A stretch of 64,000 nucleotides of DNA from Bacillota bacterium (GCA_023412215.1 JAEYNX010000003.1:62001-126000), one strand, 5' to 3'; positions 33,659 to 42,090 are shown, counted from the stretch's first letter. Translations and numbers: made by a program. The notes: generated by a model from the letters alone, not told the origin.

Positions 33659-33761
33659 TTTGTGCTGGGAATGATGGTTTCTACACCTCCTTCAATATTG
33701 TTTGTATAATGTTTCGGTCTATTCCCCCTTTCGCGGTACGATGATTCGTACCTGATACTTT

Positions 33762-33790
33762 ATTATAGTTTGGCAGTTTGCCGAAGTAAA
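33762..33790 (-). promoter_or_regulatory. glmS promoter
   Basis: On the minus strand TTTACT (33790-33785) and TATAAT (33767-33762) are 17 bases apart, about 100 bases upstream of the ribozyme cleavage site. A hairpin (GGTACGA with TCGTACC, 33735-33752) lies just downstream of it. Confidence 0.65.
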
Positions 33791-33855
33791 CACTTTTTTG
33801 TGAACACCGCTGGGGGATGTATCCTATTCGCTCCAACTATTCCTATATTAATTTG

Positions 33856-33884
33856 TTGATATAGCCGTTTTACTGTGCTATAAT
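33856..33884 (+). promoter_or_regulatory. promoter of the pseudokinase operon
   Basis: TTGATA (33856-33861) and a perfect TATAAT (33879-33884) are separated by 17 bases, ~80 bases before the first gene. Confidence 0.75.
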
Positions 33885-33966
33885 TTTAAAGTAAGTATCG
33901 TGTCGAAAAGAGAGCTTCTCCGTTAATCAGACAGAAATTTACTTTTCGAAAGGGCGACTGTGTTTT

Positions 33967-34785
33967 ATGGGCCTGCTGCAGAGCGTAAGCCTAGTTGTAT
34001 GCCTGTGCCTGCTGCTGTGCATGGCGGCTTCTGCCGCGTATCTGCTGCATTTTATGCGGGCAAGATCGCGCAGGCGCACCAGAGTATCGCTTTCGGCCCA
34101 GCCGGCGGCGACGGCGATAGGTGTTTTTGTGTTGTCGCTTGTCGGTGCCGTACTGGTACTGGTGATAAGCGCAGAGCGAGAGCCCATCACTCCCGCGGCA
34201 CCGTCGAGCAGCGCTCAAGCGGGCGATACCGCCGCTTTTATGGCCGAGGCCAGAACGGTTATCGGTCAGGTGGCGCTTGGCACCCAAGACGCCGTTCAGG
34301 CGCAGGCGCGCTTGGAGTCGCTTAAGGATACCTACCTTTCGCCCCCGGATACCGACGGTTATCAGTCTGCGGTTTTACAGCTGAAAGCCGCGCAAAAGGC
34401 GCAGCAATATTTGGCGGCGCTGCAGGCGGGCGATAACCGCGCCATTGACCGTATGGTTCGCTTTTATTACGAGGATTACCAAAAAAACTGTCTGCAGTAC
34501 AGCGAGGTGCCGGAGTATCAGGTATTTGCAATGGTTTGTGAAGACAAGCTGTTTGCAAACGACCTTAACGCCAGAGCCATTATTGAATCGGGCACCGTTA
34601 CCTATATGGATTATTGTATGCAGACTCCCGCTACGAAGACACGTTTTGAGATAATGCTGCATCTGAGTGACCTGCTGAAAGACCTCGGGCTGGAAAACGC
34701 ACAAGCCGACAGCCTGGCTCAAAAGGCAAACCGTGCACTTCGAATGCTCACAGACGGCGCAGACACTCTATCTGCCGCCGAGTAA
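33967..34785 (+). CDS. uncharacterised membrane protein upstream of pseudokinase
   Basis: A 272-residue protein with two N-terminal membrane helices (~4-28, SLVVCLCLLLCMAASAAYLL; ~50-70, AIGVFVLSLVGAVLVLVIS) separated by an Arg-rich loop (RARSRRRTR). The remaining ~200 residues are helical and predicted outside the membrane. I recognise no domain. It ends 22 bases before the pseudokinase gene and shares its promoter, so the two are likely to work together. AAAGGG lies about 14 bases before the ATG, somewhat far. Confidence 0.75.
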   Translation: MGLLQSVSLVVCLCLLLCMAASAAYLLHFMRARSRRRTRVSLSAQPAATAIGVFVLSLVGAVLVLVISAEREPITPAAPSSSAQAGDTAAFMAEARTVIGQVALGTQDAVQAQARLESLKDTYLSPPDTDGYQSAVLQLKAAQKAQQYLAALQAGDNRAIDRMVRFYYEDYQKNCLQYSEVPEYQVFAMVCEDKLFANDLNARAIIESGTVTYMDYCMQTPATKTRFEIMLHLSDLLKDLGLENAQADSLAQKANRALRMLTDGADTLSAAE

Positions 34786-34807
34786 ACATGCAAAGGAGAG
34801 AAAAGCT

Positions 34808-36505
34808 TTGGAAAACAACCAGTTCAGAGGCTTTGATATAATTTCCGAGCTTGGCAGTGGCGCTTTTTCAAAAACCATGCTGGCCGAACAGGACGGAAAA
34901 CATGCCGTTATAAAGATTATAGAACTGCCCAACGAAGCGACCATCGAAAAATATTCCGCCAAATACACCAAAAGCGCCGAGTTTACCGAGGCGATGCGCA
35001 ACACCGGTACCGAGCTTCATCAGCTGCTCAAGGCCCTTACCGCCTTGCCGCAGTCAACAGGTATCCTGCGGCATTATGACTATACCCTAAGCTTAGACAG
35101 CGACAAGGGCATCTACACCCTTGCCGTTCTTACGCAGTACGAAACCCCGCTGCATGCGGTGCTCGCGAGCGGCGAAGTGCCTGTCGGCGCCATTCTGCGC
35201 ATGGGTTCGCAGCTCTGCGAAGGCCTTGAAACCATGCTCAAGAAGTTTGTGGTTCACGGCAACATTAAAGAGTCCAACATCTTCTATAATTCCAAAACGG
35301 GCTTTTCGCTGGGGGATTTCTATATCAACGACATCCTCAGCACCACGCTGGTACCGGACAGGCAGTTTAAAAGCTACGGCTACCGTTTTTTAGCCCCCGA
35401 GGCCTACACTGGGGAAGAATACTCCTTTAAAACCGACATCTTCAGCCTCGGCATGATGATGTACAAGATCTTTAACCACAACCGCCTGCCCTACGACGAC
35501 GCGCCCCACACCACGCTTAAAAAGATCAAAAGCTCCTGGGATTTGGCCAGATCTCTGCCGCTGCCCGCGATGAATATCCCCGAGATCACCAAGGTGCTTG
35601 CCAAGGCGACGGCGTATAACAAGGACGAGCGGTACGCGAGCTTTATGCAGCTTAAAAATTCGCTGGATCGTCTGCTCGCCACCCTGCCCAAGGAGATTCT
35701 ATATACCAAGATACCGGCGCCCGGCTTTGACGCACAACAGGAAACCGCAACGGAGCAGACGGAAAAGGCGGAAGCGACCCTGTCACCCGCAGAAGCCGCG
35801 TTCCACCCCACAGGTGCCTCTCAGAGCGCCGAAGCTGCCGCCCCCAAGGCTGCGGTCAGCGTTGCGGAGGCTCCTGCCGAGCAGAGCACGATGCGCGCCC
35901 GAAGCCATGTGCGCAAGGTTCCCGCCGCCGAGCGCCCGCCCGAGGGAAAAGCCCCTGCTGAGCAGGCGACGGCAGCCGGGGCTGAGGCAAAGCCCGCCGG
36001 GCAGCAGGCAATAGCGACAGAGCCTGCCGAGGCAGCTAAACCCAAGGTCCCCCGCACTCCTACTACAGAAGAGAGCGACGACGCTGCGGCCCAGCCCGCA
36101 GAGCAGGCTGAGGACGAGAAGGACGAGCCGCCTATTACGCCCAGAAAGCCGGCCGACGAGGCGCGGCACCCGAACCGGCTCATACCCTCTTCCGCCGAGG
36201 AAGAGGAGGATGACGCAGACCGCCAGAACGTGAGGCCGCTTAAGCACTACGAGCCGCCCGCGGGGGTTACCGATGCCGACAGCATTGTGCCGCCGCCCAT
36301 TTCGCTGGAGGCTACCGCAAAAAGAAAGCGCCGTATGCGCATCCCGAACGAAGATTTTAATTACTTCGATTTTAACAGCGAAGAATTCACCGATACCAGC
36401 CCGCGCCGTAAAAACACCAAGTTGTTTATCATCGCGCTGGTTGTGCTGGGCCTCTCTATTCTCGCGGTGACCGGCGGGTTTATCTTTAAGTTCCTGATGC
36501 AATAA
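34808..36505 (+). CDS. membrane-anchored protein kinase-like protein, probable pseudokinase
   Basis: A 565-residue protein. Residues ~1-290 have a protein-kinase fold: glycine loop ELGSGAFSKT, an ATP-lysine position HAVIKII, LAPE in YRFLAPEAYTG, and FKTDIFSLGMMMYKIF. The catalytic motif is HGNIKESN in place of HRDxKxxN, and the DFG position reads GDFYI, so catalytic Asp is missing and phosphotransfer is unlikely. A long Ala/Pro/Glu-rich linker (~310-500) leads to a single C-terminal membrane helix (LFIIALVVLGLSILAVTGGF). I start at TTG 34808 with GGAG 9 bases upstream. A scaffold or sensor role is inference. Confidence 0.85.
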   Translation: MENNQFRGFDIISELGSGAFSKTMLAEQDGKHAVIKIIELPNEATIEKYSAKYTKSAEFTEAMRNTGTELHQLLKALTALPQSTGILRHYDYTLSLDSDKGIYTLAVLTQYETPLHAVLASGEVPVGAILRMGSQLCEGLETMLKKFVVHGNIKESNIFYNSKTGFSLGDFYINDILSTTLVPDRQFKSYGYRFLAPEAYTGEEYSFKTDIFSLGMMMYKIFNHNRLPYDDAPHTTLKKIKSSWDLARSLPLPAMNIPEITKVLAKATAYNKDERYASFMQLKNSLDRLLATLPKEILYTKIPAPGFDAQQETATEQTEKAEATLSPAEAAFHPTGASQSAEAAAPKAAVSVAEAPAEQSTMRARSHVRKVPAAERPPEGKAPAEQATAAGAEAKPAGQQAIATEPAEAAKPKVPRTPTTEESDDAAAQPAEQAEDEKDEPPITPRKPADEARHPNRLIPSSAEEEEDDADRQNVRPLKHYEPPAGVTDADSIVPPPISLEATAKRKRRMRIPNEDFNYFDFNSEEFTDTSPRRKNTKLFIIALVVLGLSILAVTGGFIFKFLMQ

Positions 36506-36545
36506 GCCTACATAGTCGGATGCCAAAAGTAATAAGTACAAAAGA

Positions 36546-36580
36546 CTGCCCTCTTTCCATGACGGAAAGAGGGCAGCTGT
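36546..36580. terminator. terminator hairpin between convergent genes
   Basis: CTGCCCTCTTTCC (36546-36558) pairs perfectly with GGAAAGAGGGCAG (36564-36576). On the minus strand TCTTTTG follows, so it can end the ECF gene as well as the pseudokinase operon. Confidence 0.8.
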
Positions 36581-36639
36581 ATTTATGGTCAAAGGCGCCT
36601 CTATTCTTCGCCCTACCTAAGAGAAATCTATGCGTCTGT

Positions 36640-37146
36640 TCATAGCTCACCGAGAAAACGGCGCTTAAAGCCCGCTTTGTCCAGCGCAAACCCAACCACA
36701 TAATAAACGGCAAGGCTGCCCCCGGCCTGTATCAGGCTTTGGGGGATGATTGTGAGCGGGGATACCCAGCTGCCGTACAGGATCGCGTCGGCCAGATAGT
36801 AGCCTGCCACCGTGATTACGGCGCTTGCAAAGGGAGCGATGATGTTGCGCAGGGTGAGCAGCTTGTCACCCTTGCTCGAAAAGCAGAGGGCATTGAGCGG
36901 CTTGATGAGAACGGTAAACAGAAGGTACTGCGGAAAGCCCGTCAGCGCGTCCGAGAGCCCGGCGCCGAGCGCCGCGGCGGCCATCGCGAAGGGGGCGGGT
37001 AGGCAGCTTGCGGCAAGGTAGATTAAGCTGTCACCGATGTGAATATAACCGTTGCCCGCCGGGATATGCAGGATGTAGGCGGTGGTAATGAAGATGAGCG
37101 CGATAAAGACAGCGGTAAAGATCAGGCGTTTAAAGTTATTGCGCAT
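36640..37146 (-). CDS. ECF transporter S component-like protein
   Basis: A 168-residue membrane protein with about six helices and the S-component-like motif AGNGYIHIGDSLIYLAA near the N terminus, followed by ALGAGLSDALTGFPQYLLFT. S components bind a vitamin or other micronutrient and share an energising ECF module encoded elsewhere. The substrate is not evident. GGAAGG is 9 bases before ATG 37146. Stands alone. Confidence 0.8.
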   Translation of the reverse strand: MRNNFKRLIFTAVFIALIFITTAYILHIPAGNGYIHIGDSLIYLAASCLPAPFAMAAAALGAGLSDALTGFPQYLLFTVLIKPLNALCFSSKGDKLLTLRNIIAPFASAVITVAGYYLADAILYGSWVSPLTIIPQSLIQAGGSLAVYYVVGFALDKAGFKRRFLGEL

Positions 37147-37555
37147 ACACAGATACCTTCCGTTTCCTCGATGTGACCGCGCTGCTTTGGTAGCATATCG
37201 GCAAAAAACTGTCTGCCATAGCGGTTTGATAGTTAAAGTATAACCAGTTCGCTTACAGATTTCAAAACGCGGTGGATATGCTGCCCCTTAACAAAAATTC
37301 GGATAGCTGCACAATTTTTGCGGAAACGGACGCGCCGATTGCGGCATTTTATACGCGCAATTTTCAGCAGGATTGCCTTACTACGGCATGCATGGTCAAT
37401 GTCCATAGCTTTGCGGGCGATAAAAGGCATTAATCTGTTGTTTTTCCTGAAAATAATTTGCGCCCATTTTCGCCGATTGCCGCCCGGTAAATTGTTATAT
37501 CACCGATAATGGTATATAATGATACAGAACAAATGCTAGCTAAGGGGAAAAGAAT
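37147..37555. other. divergent intergenic region
   Basis: A 409-base gap between the ECF gene and the radical SAM gene. Apart from the promoter at 37492-37520 I see nothing recognisable; short open frames here lack ribosome binding sites. Confidence 0.5.
37492..37520 (+). promoter_or_regulatory. promoter of the radical SAM gene
   Basis: TTGTTA (37492-37497) and TATAAT (37515-37520) are 17 bases apart, 36 bases before the ATG. Confidence 0.7.
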
Positions 37556-38155
37556 ATGACCATTTTTTATAAATACGGTGGCAAGCTCTATGTGAACGTC
37601 ACCAATCGGTGCTCCTGCGACTGTACCTTCTGTATCCGCCGCAACGGCGACTCGGTGGGGGATAACGGTTCGCTCTGGCTCGAGCACGAGCCGAGCTTTG
37701 AGGAGATTGTGCAGGCCTATGAAGCGGTGCAACCCTCCGGCTGCCCCGAGGTGATCTTCTGCGGCTACGGCGAGCCGCTGGAGAGGCTGGACATCGTGCT
37801 GCAAACCTGCGGCTACCTGCGTAGGGTGAGCGATATGAAGATACGCATCAACACCAACGGCTTGTCCGACCTGATAAACGGCAGGCCCACCGCCCACCTG
37901 CTTAAAGGGCTGGTCGATACCGTGTCTATCAGCCTGAACGCGGCGAATGCCGAGGATTATCAGCGCCTCTGCCGCCCCGATTTCGGCGAGGCCGCCTTTG
38001 AGGCCATGCTCCGGTTTGCGAAGGACTGCAAACAGGCGGTGCCAAAGGTGGTCTTTTCGGTGGTGGACGTGATACCCGCAAAAGAAATCGAGGCATGCAA
38101 ACGCATTGCCGAGGAGCTGGACATCCCCCTGCGCGTGAGGGCGTACGAAGGTTAA
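37556..38155 (+). CDS. TatD-associated-type radical SAM protein
   Basis: A 199-residue compact radical SAM protein starting IFYKYGGKLYVNVTNRCSCD, with the 4Fe-4S motif CSCDCTFC (residues ~19-26), the GGE-like SAM motif FCGYGEPLERLD and INTNGLSDL. It matches the small family often linked or fused to TatD nucleases. Substrate unknown. No TatD gene lies nearby. AGGGGA lies ~10 bases before the ATG; a terminator follows. Confidence 0.82.
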   Translation: MTIFYKYGGKLYVNVTNRCSCDCTFCIRRNGDSVGDNGSLWLEHEPSFEEIVQAYEAVQPSGCPEVIFCGYGEPLERLDIVLQTCGYLRRVSDMKIRINTNGLSDLINGRPTAHLLKGLVDTVSISLNAANAEDYQRLCRPDFGEAAFEAMLRFAKDCKQAVPKVVFSVVDVIPAKEIEACKRIAEELDIPLRVRAYEG

Positions 38156-38184
38156 CATAATTTTATCCGAACGTAAGGATATTG

Positions 38185-38226
38185 CCGGGTGTGGTACCTG
38201 CAGGGTACCGTACCCGGTATATTTTT
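38185..38226 (+). terminator. terminator after the radical SAM gene
   Basis: CCGGGT (38185-38190) pairs with ACCCGG (38212-38217), with an inner GGTACC/GGTACC stem, and is followed by TATATTTTT. Confidence 0.8.
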
Positions 38227-38245
38227 ATGGTATTTCAATAGATGG

Positions 38246-38274
38246 TTGACATCTATGGGAAAAGACAGTATGAT
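38246..38274 (+). promoter_or_regulatory. promoter of the TetR-MBL operon
   Basis: TTGACA (38246-38251) and TATGAT (38269-38274) are 17 bases apart. Confidence 0.75.
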
Positions 38275-38279
38275 AATAG

Positions 38280-38295
38280 TACTGAATGGTCAGTA
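38280..38295. promoter_or_regulatory. candidate TetR operator
   Basis: TACTGA (38280-38285) and TCAGTA (38290-38295) form a perfect 6-base-arm inverted repeat with a 4-base spacer, placed at the transcription start just ahead of the TetR gene. This is the form and place expected for autorepression. Confidence 0.65.
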
Positions 38296-38310
38296 TTAAG
38301 AGGTGAGCAA

Positions 38311-38904
38311 ATGAACGGACAAGGCGCGCGTGAGCGGATATTACAGGCGGCGATTCAGGTGTTTGCGGAAAAGAGCTTTGAGGGCGCCCGCGTGGATGAG
38401 ATCTCCCGCGAGGCACACGTGCCCAAATCGCTGATCTACTATCATTTTAAAAGCAAGAATGAGATTCTGGATGTGCTGATCAACGATTTTGTCGAGGAAT
38501 ATAAGCAGATTCTCGCGAAGCTTGCCAAAGAAACGCACCCGCAAAAGGCCCGGTCGCTGCCGGGGCGCATGGAGAGCGTTTACTATCAGTTCGGGCAGCG
38601 GCACGCCGATCTGGTGCGCATCATCCTGATAGACTCGCTGAAAAAGTCCACCGAACGGCCCGCCCTCTATAAGCTGCTCGACGCGCTGATTGCGCACGAG
38701 GTGTCTTTGAACCCGGAGGCGGATTATGACGTGCAGGAGCGCAGGGTTGCGGAGTTTTTCACCAGCTTGCTGCCAAGCTGCGCCTACCTTTGCTTTGCAC
38801 AGTCGTGGCAGGACTATTACACAGTGGGCAAGCAGAGATTTGATGAATTGTATCTCAAGGTCTATTCAGAGACACACGGCGCTTATCATAAGAATCACCC
38901 GTAA
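38311..38904 (+). CDS. TetR/AcrR-family transcriptional regulator
   Basis: A 197-residue TetR regulator: N-terminal helix-turn-helix (ERILQAAIQVFAEKSFEGAR, then VDEISREAHVPKSLIYYHFK), followed by a helical ligand domain. AGAGGTGAG precedes ATG 38311. It is 15 bases upstream of a metallo-hydrolase gene and likely controls that gene and itself through the operator at 38280-38295. Ligand unknown. Confidence 0.92.
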   Translation: MNGQGARERILQAAIQVFAEKSFEGARVDEISREAHVPKSLIYYHFKSKNEILDVLINDFVEEYKQILAKLAKETHPQKARSLPGRMESVYYQFGQRHADLVRIILIDSLKKSTERPALYKLLDALIAHEVSLNPEADYDVQERRVAEFFTSLLPSCAYLCFAQSWQDYYTVGKQRFDELYLKVYSETHGAYHKNHP

Positions 38905-38919
38905 GGGGACGGAAAGGGA

Positions 38920-39657
38920 ATGATACAAGTGAAACAGGAGATTATACGAATCGATCTGGGCGGCGTGAACTGCTACCTGCTCAAAGAGGACGAGAGCTTT
39001 ATTCTGGTGGATACCGGCGGGCATCTGACACTCGATAAACAGTTTGACAGCCGCCGGGAGAAGCTTATACGGCAGCTGGACGCAAACGGCTGCAGCGCCG
39101 AGAATTTAAAACTCGTGCTGTTTACCCACGGGGACAGCGACCATACCGCAAACGCCGTGTATATCAAGAAGCGCTACAATGTCGCGCTGGCGATGCATCC
39201 CGAGGATATCGAGCTGGTGAACCATCCCGATATCGACCAGTGGATGGAGACCTTTCGCTATCGCTCGTTTATTCATAAGCTCGTCTTTGCACTCATGAAA
39301 AACAACATGAAAAGGCTTACCTTGAAAGCACTTGAGGAGTTTGAGAGCTTTAAGCCGGATATCTTGGTTGACGAGGGCTTTGACCTTGCCCCCTATGGCT
39401 TTGCCGCGAAGGTTCTACATATCCCCGGGCACACGAAGGGCTCCATCGGTATCCTCACCCCGCAAAACGACCTGATAGCGGGCGATATCTTCACTAACCC
39501 CGGCAAGCCCGCAAAAGCGATGAACGCAGGCGATTTTAAGGTGATGGAGGCCAGCATTGAGCGTTTAAAAAAGATGAATATTCAAACCGTCTACCCCGGC
39601 CACGGCGAGCCGTTTGCCGCGTGGTATTACTATGGCAGGGCAAAAAGCAAGCGATAG
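38920..39657 (+). CDS. metallo-beta-lactamase fold hydrolase
   Basis: A 245-residue MBL-fold protein. The metal-binding motif is THGDSDHT (residues ~63-70), with VDTGG near the N terminus, IPGHTKGS (third His) at ~166, GDIF (bridging Asp) and YPGHGEP at the end. It is in an operon with TetR, so it is probably a stress-induced hydrolase (lactonase, thioesterase or glyoxalase-like); the substrate cannot be told. Confidence 0.88.
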   Translation: MIQVKQEIIRIDLGGVNCYLLKEDESFILVDTGGHLTLDKQFDSRREKLIRQLDANGCSAENLKLVLFTHGDSDHTANAVYIKKRYNVALAMHPEDIELVNHPDIDQWMETFRYRSFIHKLVFALMKNNMKRLTLKALEEFESFKPDILVDEGFDLAPYGFAAKVLHIPGHTKGSIGILTPQNDLIAGDIFTNPGKPAKAMNAGDFKVMEASIERLKKMNIQTVYPGHGEPFAAWYYYGRAKSKR

Positions 39658-39682
39658 ATTTTTTGACAATGGAGGCATTAAA

Positions 39683-39715
39683 ATGATTGTACACTCCGTG
39701 ATGCTTGGTGCTTGA
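39683..39715 (+). pseudogene. 10-codon frame with strong ribosome binding site, possible gene remnant
   Basis: GGAGG (39671-39675) stands 7 bases before an ATG opening MIVHSVMLGA and then a stop. It may be the start of a decayed gene or a leader peptide; sequence after the stop shows no matching frame I can identify. Confidence 0.25.
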
Positions 39716-39793
39716 AAGCTCTTCGGCTTTATCATTTCAGTTGCACTCTCTATTTGGCGCCATGTGCCGTAACAACGGGAAGATGTATTAGAA

Positions 39794-39836
39794 AGCGAAG
39801 CCTTACCCAACGATATGGGTAAGGCTTCGCTCCTTT
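39794..39836. terminator. terminator between MBL gene and nitroreductase
   Basis: A 16-bp perfect stem (39794-39809 with 39816-39831) around a 6-base loop is followed by CCTTTATC. Confidence 0.75.
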
Positions 39837-40039
39837 ATCGGAAAGTGAACGAGGTTGGCTAAAAATTACTACCAGTGGCCAATAGCCGATACCGATGATG
39901 CTTATATCCTTGCCGGATCGGCCGACGGTTTTTTCAGTCTCAATTATTGCTTACTCTTTTGCCTTTTTACATCTTTATCATACAATAGCAGCTTGGCTGT
40001 AGAAAGCGCCAATGCCGCGGTATTTTTAAGAACCACTTT

Positions 40040-40612
40040 TTAGCGTAGGAAGGTAATACTGTTCTCGCGTCTGGGCGGTGCCTTGGGTGCTTCGTTTGCC
40101 GCGTAGCCGAATACGCCGGCCCCAACAACGGCATAGCCTTCGGGTATACCGGCCTGCGCGTGCAAAAATTCTTTGCCCATACTGCTCGCGTAAAGATGTG
40201 TAATCACGTGTGTCCAGCAGGAGCCGAGCCCTAAAGACCGAGCCGCCAAAAACATGTTGCCGAGCGCCAGGCTGCAGTCTATCTGGGGCACCAGGCAATG
40301 CTCGTTGCCCGATACAATAATCAGTGTGGGGGCGTTGTAAAACAGATTCCCGCCTCTTGACTGAATATCCGACGCCCTTTCTTTCATGGTGCTGTTGTCT
40401 GACTGCGCAATCATTGCTTTGCAGGTGTCAATCATGCGGTTTAAGAGTGCTTCACTTTGTATAACGGTGAAGTGCCAGGACTGCTGGTTCATCGCGCTGG
40501 GTGCAAAAGCCCCTGCCTGCAGGATCGCCTGCAATTTCTCCTCCTCTATCTGGCGCGGCTCATATCTGCGTATGCTCCTCCTTGAGAGTATCGTCTGTAA
40601 GGTTTCGTTCAT
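40040..40612 (-). CDS. nitroreductase family protein
   Basis: A 190-residue FMN-dependent nitroreductase: ILSRRSIRRYEPRQI and GAFAPSAMNQQSWHF (FMN-binding) at the N terminus, DCSLALGNMFLAARSLGLGSCW in the middle (read in parts), and IPEGYAVVGAGVFGY. It would reduce nitro groups, quinones or similar with NAD(P)H. It is divergent from a HxlR regulator gene, which likely controls it. GGAGGG precedes ATG 40612. Confidence 0.92.
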   Translation of the reverse strand: MNETLQTILSRRSIRRYEPRQIEEEKLQAILQAGAFAPSAMNQQSWHFTVIQSEALLNRMIDTCKAMIAQSDNSTMKERASDIQSRGGNLFYNAPTLIIVSGNEHCLVPQIDCSLALGNMFLAARSLGLGSCWTHVITHLYASSMGKEFLHAQAGIPEGYAVVGAGVFGYAANEAPKAPPRRENSITFLR

Positions 40613-40774
40613 GGTTTTCCCTCCGTTTGATCTAAAAACTGCGTATGGCTTACAAATATTGCTTGCGTGGTAGCTTATGATTTAGTATCATCATAATATC
40701 GAAAACCAAACGAGGCAAGTACGATTATTTTTTGGACTAAGTACATCGAAATGAACTATGAAGGATATGATGGT

Positions 40775-41167
40775 ATGGATAGAAGAAGCGAATTGCTGCG
40801 AAAAGAGTGCCCCATTGCAATTGTTCAGGAGGTTGTGGCCGGAAAATGGAAGCTCTTAATAATCTGGCGCTTAAAGGATGGCATTAAACGGTTTGGTGAG
40901 CTGCAGCGGTCGCTGGGGGATATTCGCCAAAGTACGCTCACCATGCAGTTAAGAGAGCTTGAGCAGGATGGGCTTGTCCGCCGCACGGTATATAAAGAAG
41001 TACCCCCGAAGGTGGAGTACTCTTTAACCGATGTGGGCAGAGAATTTTTAAAGGCAATGGCTAAGCTTGGCGAGTGGGGATTTTTCTACATAGATTACCT
41101 AAAGCACAGTGAGCCTTTAAACAAAGGTGAAGCCCCTTATTTGCCGGAGGGCGGCAGCTGTTTATAG
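40775..41167 (+). CDS. HxlR-family transcriptional regulator
   Basis: A 130-residue winged-helix regulator with the conserved N-terminal cysteine of the family (KECPIAIVQEVVAGKWKLLI) and RFGELQRSLGDIRQSTLTMQL. In HypR and relatives that Cys senses quinones, aldehydes or hypochlorite. It is divergent from nitroreductase and convergent with a peroxiredoxin, forming a redox-stress cluster. I start at ATG 40775, which has AAGGA 9 bases upstream; ATG 40751 has no clear Shine-Dalgarno. Its last 31 bases overlap the end of the peroxiredoxin gene. Confidence 0.9.
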   Translation: MDRRSELLRKECPIAIVQEVVAGKWKLLIIWRLKDGIKRFGELQRSLGDIRQSTLTMQLRELEQDGLVRRTVYKEVPPKVEYSLTDVGREFLKAMAKLGEWGFFYIDYLKHSEPLNKGEAPYLPEGGSCL

Positions 41168-41796
41168 CACCAGAACCAGTCTTCGCAGGTAAGGTTCTGG
41201 TCTTGCGGGTTGGTCTGCCGCAGCAACAGCTCATCGTATGTTTTGGGTGCGGGAACCAACGCGGGCTGCCCGGGAACCCAGTTGGCGGGGGTTACAACCT
41301 TGTCTCTGTCGGTCGTTTGCAGCGCCATAACCAGCCGCAGAATCTCAGAGATATTTCTGCCGTTGGTCAGCGGGTAGATGAGGATGGCGCGTATGATCTG
41401 GCTCGGGTCGATGATGTACACGTTGCGCACGGTCTCCTGCGTGCTTACGTCCGGGGCGACCATGCCGTACAGGCGGGCGATTTCGCCGGTTCGGTCCGCC
41501 ACCACGGGGAAGGGTATCTGAATGCCGGTGGTCACGTAGATGGTGTATACCCACGCCAGATGCGAGGGGTTGCTGTCGATGCTGAGCCCCAGCAGCTTTG
41601 TACCAATCTCCTTAAACTGGGGGTATGCCTTTGAAAAGGCCACAAACTCGGTGGTGCAGACGGGGGTGAAATCCCCGGGGTGAGAAAAGAATACCAGCCA
41701 GCTGCCTTTAAAGTCAGAGAGCTTCATGGGGCCGAAAGTGGTAGTCGCGTTAAAATCGGGTGCTTTCATACCAATGCTTATATGTGCAGTCTCCAT
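41137..41796 (-). CDS. peroxiredoxin (Prx6/1-Cys-like class)
   Basis: A 219-residue AhpC/TSA-type peroxidase. The peroxidatic Cys lies in GDFTPVCTTE (~residue 47), with the supporting Arg further on (VVADRTGEIARLYGM, and RNVYIIDP). Length and the long C-terminal arm fit the Prx6 group; the C terminus carries two extra cysteines (LTCEDWFWCYK) that might serve as resolving residues. GGGAGG precedes ATG 41796. Overlaps the HxlR gene by 31 bases tail to tail. Confidence 0.92.
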   Translation of the reverse strand: METAHISIGMKAPDFNATTTFGPMKLSDFKGSWLVFFSHPGDFTPVCTTEFVAFSKAYPQFKEIGTKLLGLSIDSNPSHLAWVYTIYVTTGIQIPFPVVADRTGEIARLYGMVAPDVSTQETVRNVYIIDPSQIIRAILIYPLTNGRNISEILRLVMALQTTDRDKVVTPANWVPGQPALVPAPKTYDELLLRQTNPQDQNLTCEDWFWCYKQLPPSGK

Positions 41797-41982
41797 TATT
41801 TTGCCTCCCTTTACAAGCTATTACATCAATATGCTTGTAAGTATCTGGATGTGCGGCAATCGACGCTTATAGACATAATAATAGGCAAAATTGTACAACA
41901 GGCACTGTACTGCGGAGTAAAGCCCACTTTATAGTGCCTGTCCGCTTTACACCACAAAACATGTAAAAAATAGAAAAACACC

Positions 41983-42011
41983 TTGACTTTGGATTAAGAC
42001 AATAGTAGAAT
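41983..42011 (+). promoter_or_regulatory. promoter of the BlaI-M56 operon
   Basis: TTGACT (41983-41988) and TAGAAT (42006-42011) are 17 bases apart. GACAGATGTAG just downstream (42021-42031) resembles the TACA-N-TGTA half-sites of BlaI/MecI operators, suggesting autorepression. Confidence 0.65.
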
Positions 42012-42090
42012 AATGTTAACGACAGATGTAGAAAATATTATTGTTTTTTATTGCGTAGAGAAGACGGCGACTTGAAAGGATATGGTTTAG

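Larger units (their letters stand above)
39658..40039. other. gap between MBL gene and nitroreductase
   Basis: A 382-base gap. It holds a 10-codon frame with a strong ribosome binding site (39683-39715), a terminator (39794-39835), and otherwise nothing I recognise; the frame at 39855-40043 has no family resemblance. Confidence 0.5.

Noticed and set aside
39855..40043. 62-codon frame before the nitroreductase gene
   Set aside because: Starts with TTG without a ribosome binding site and resembles no protein family.
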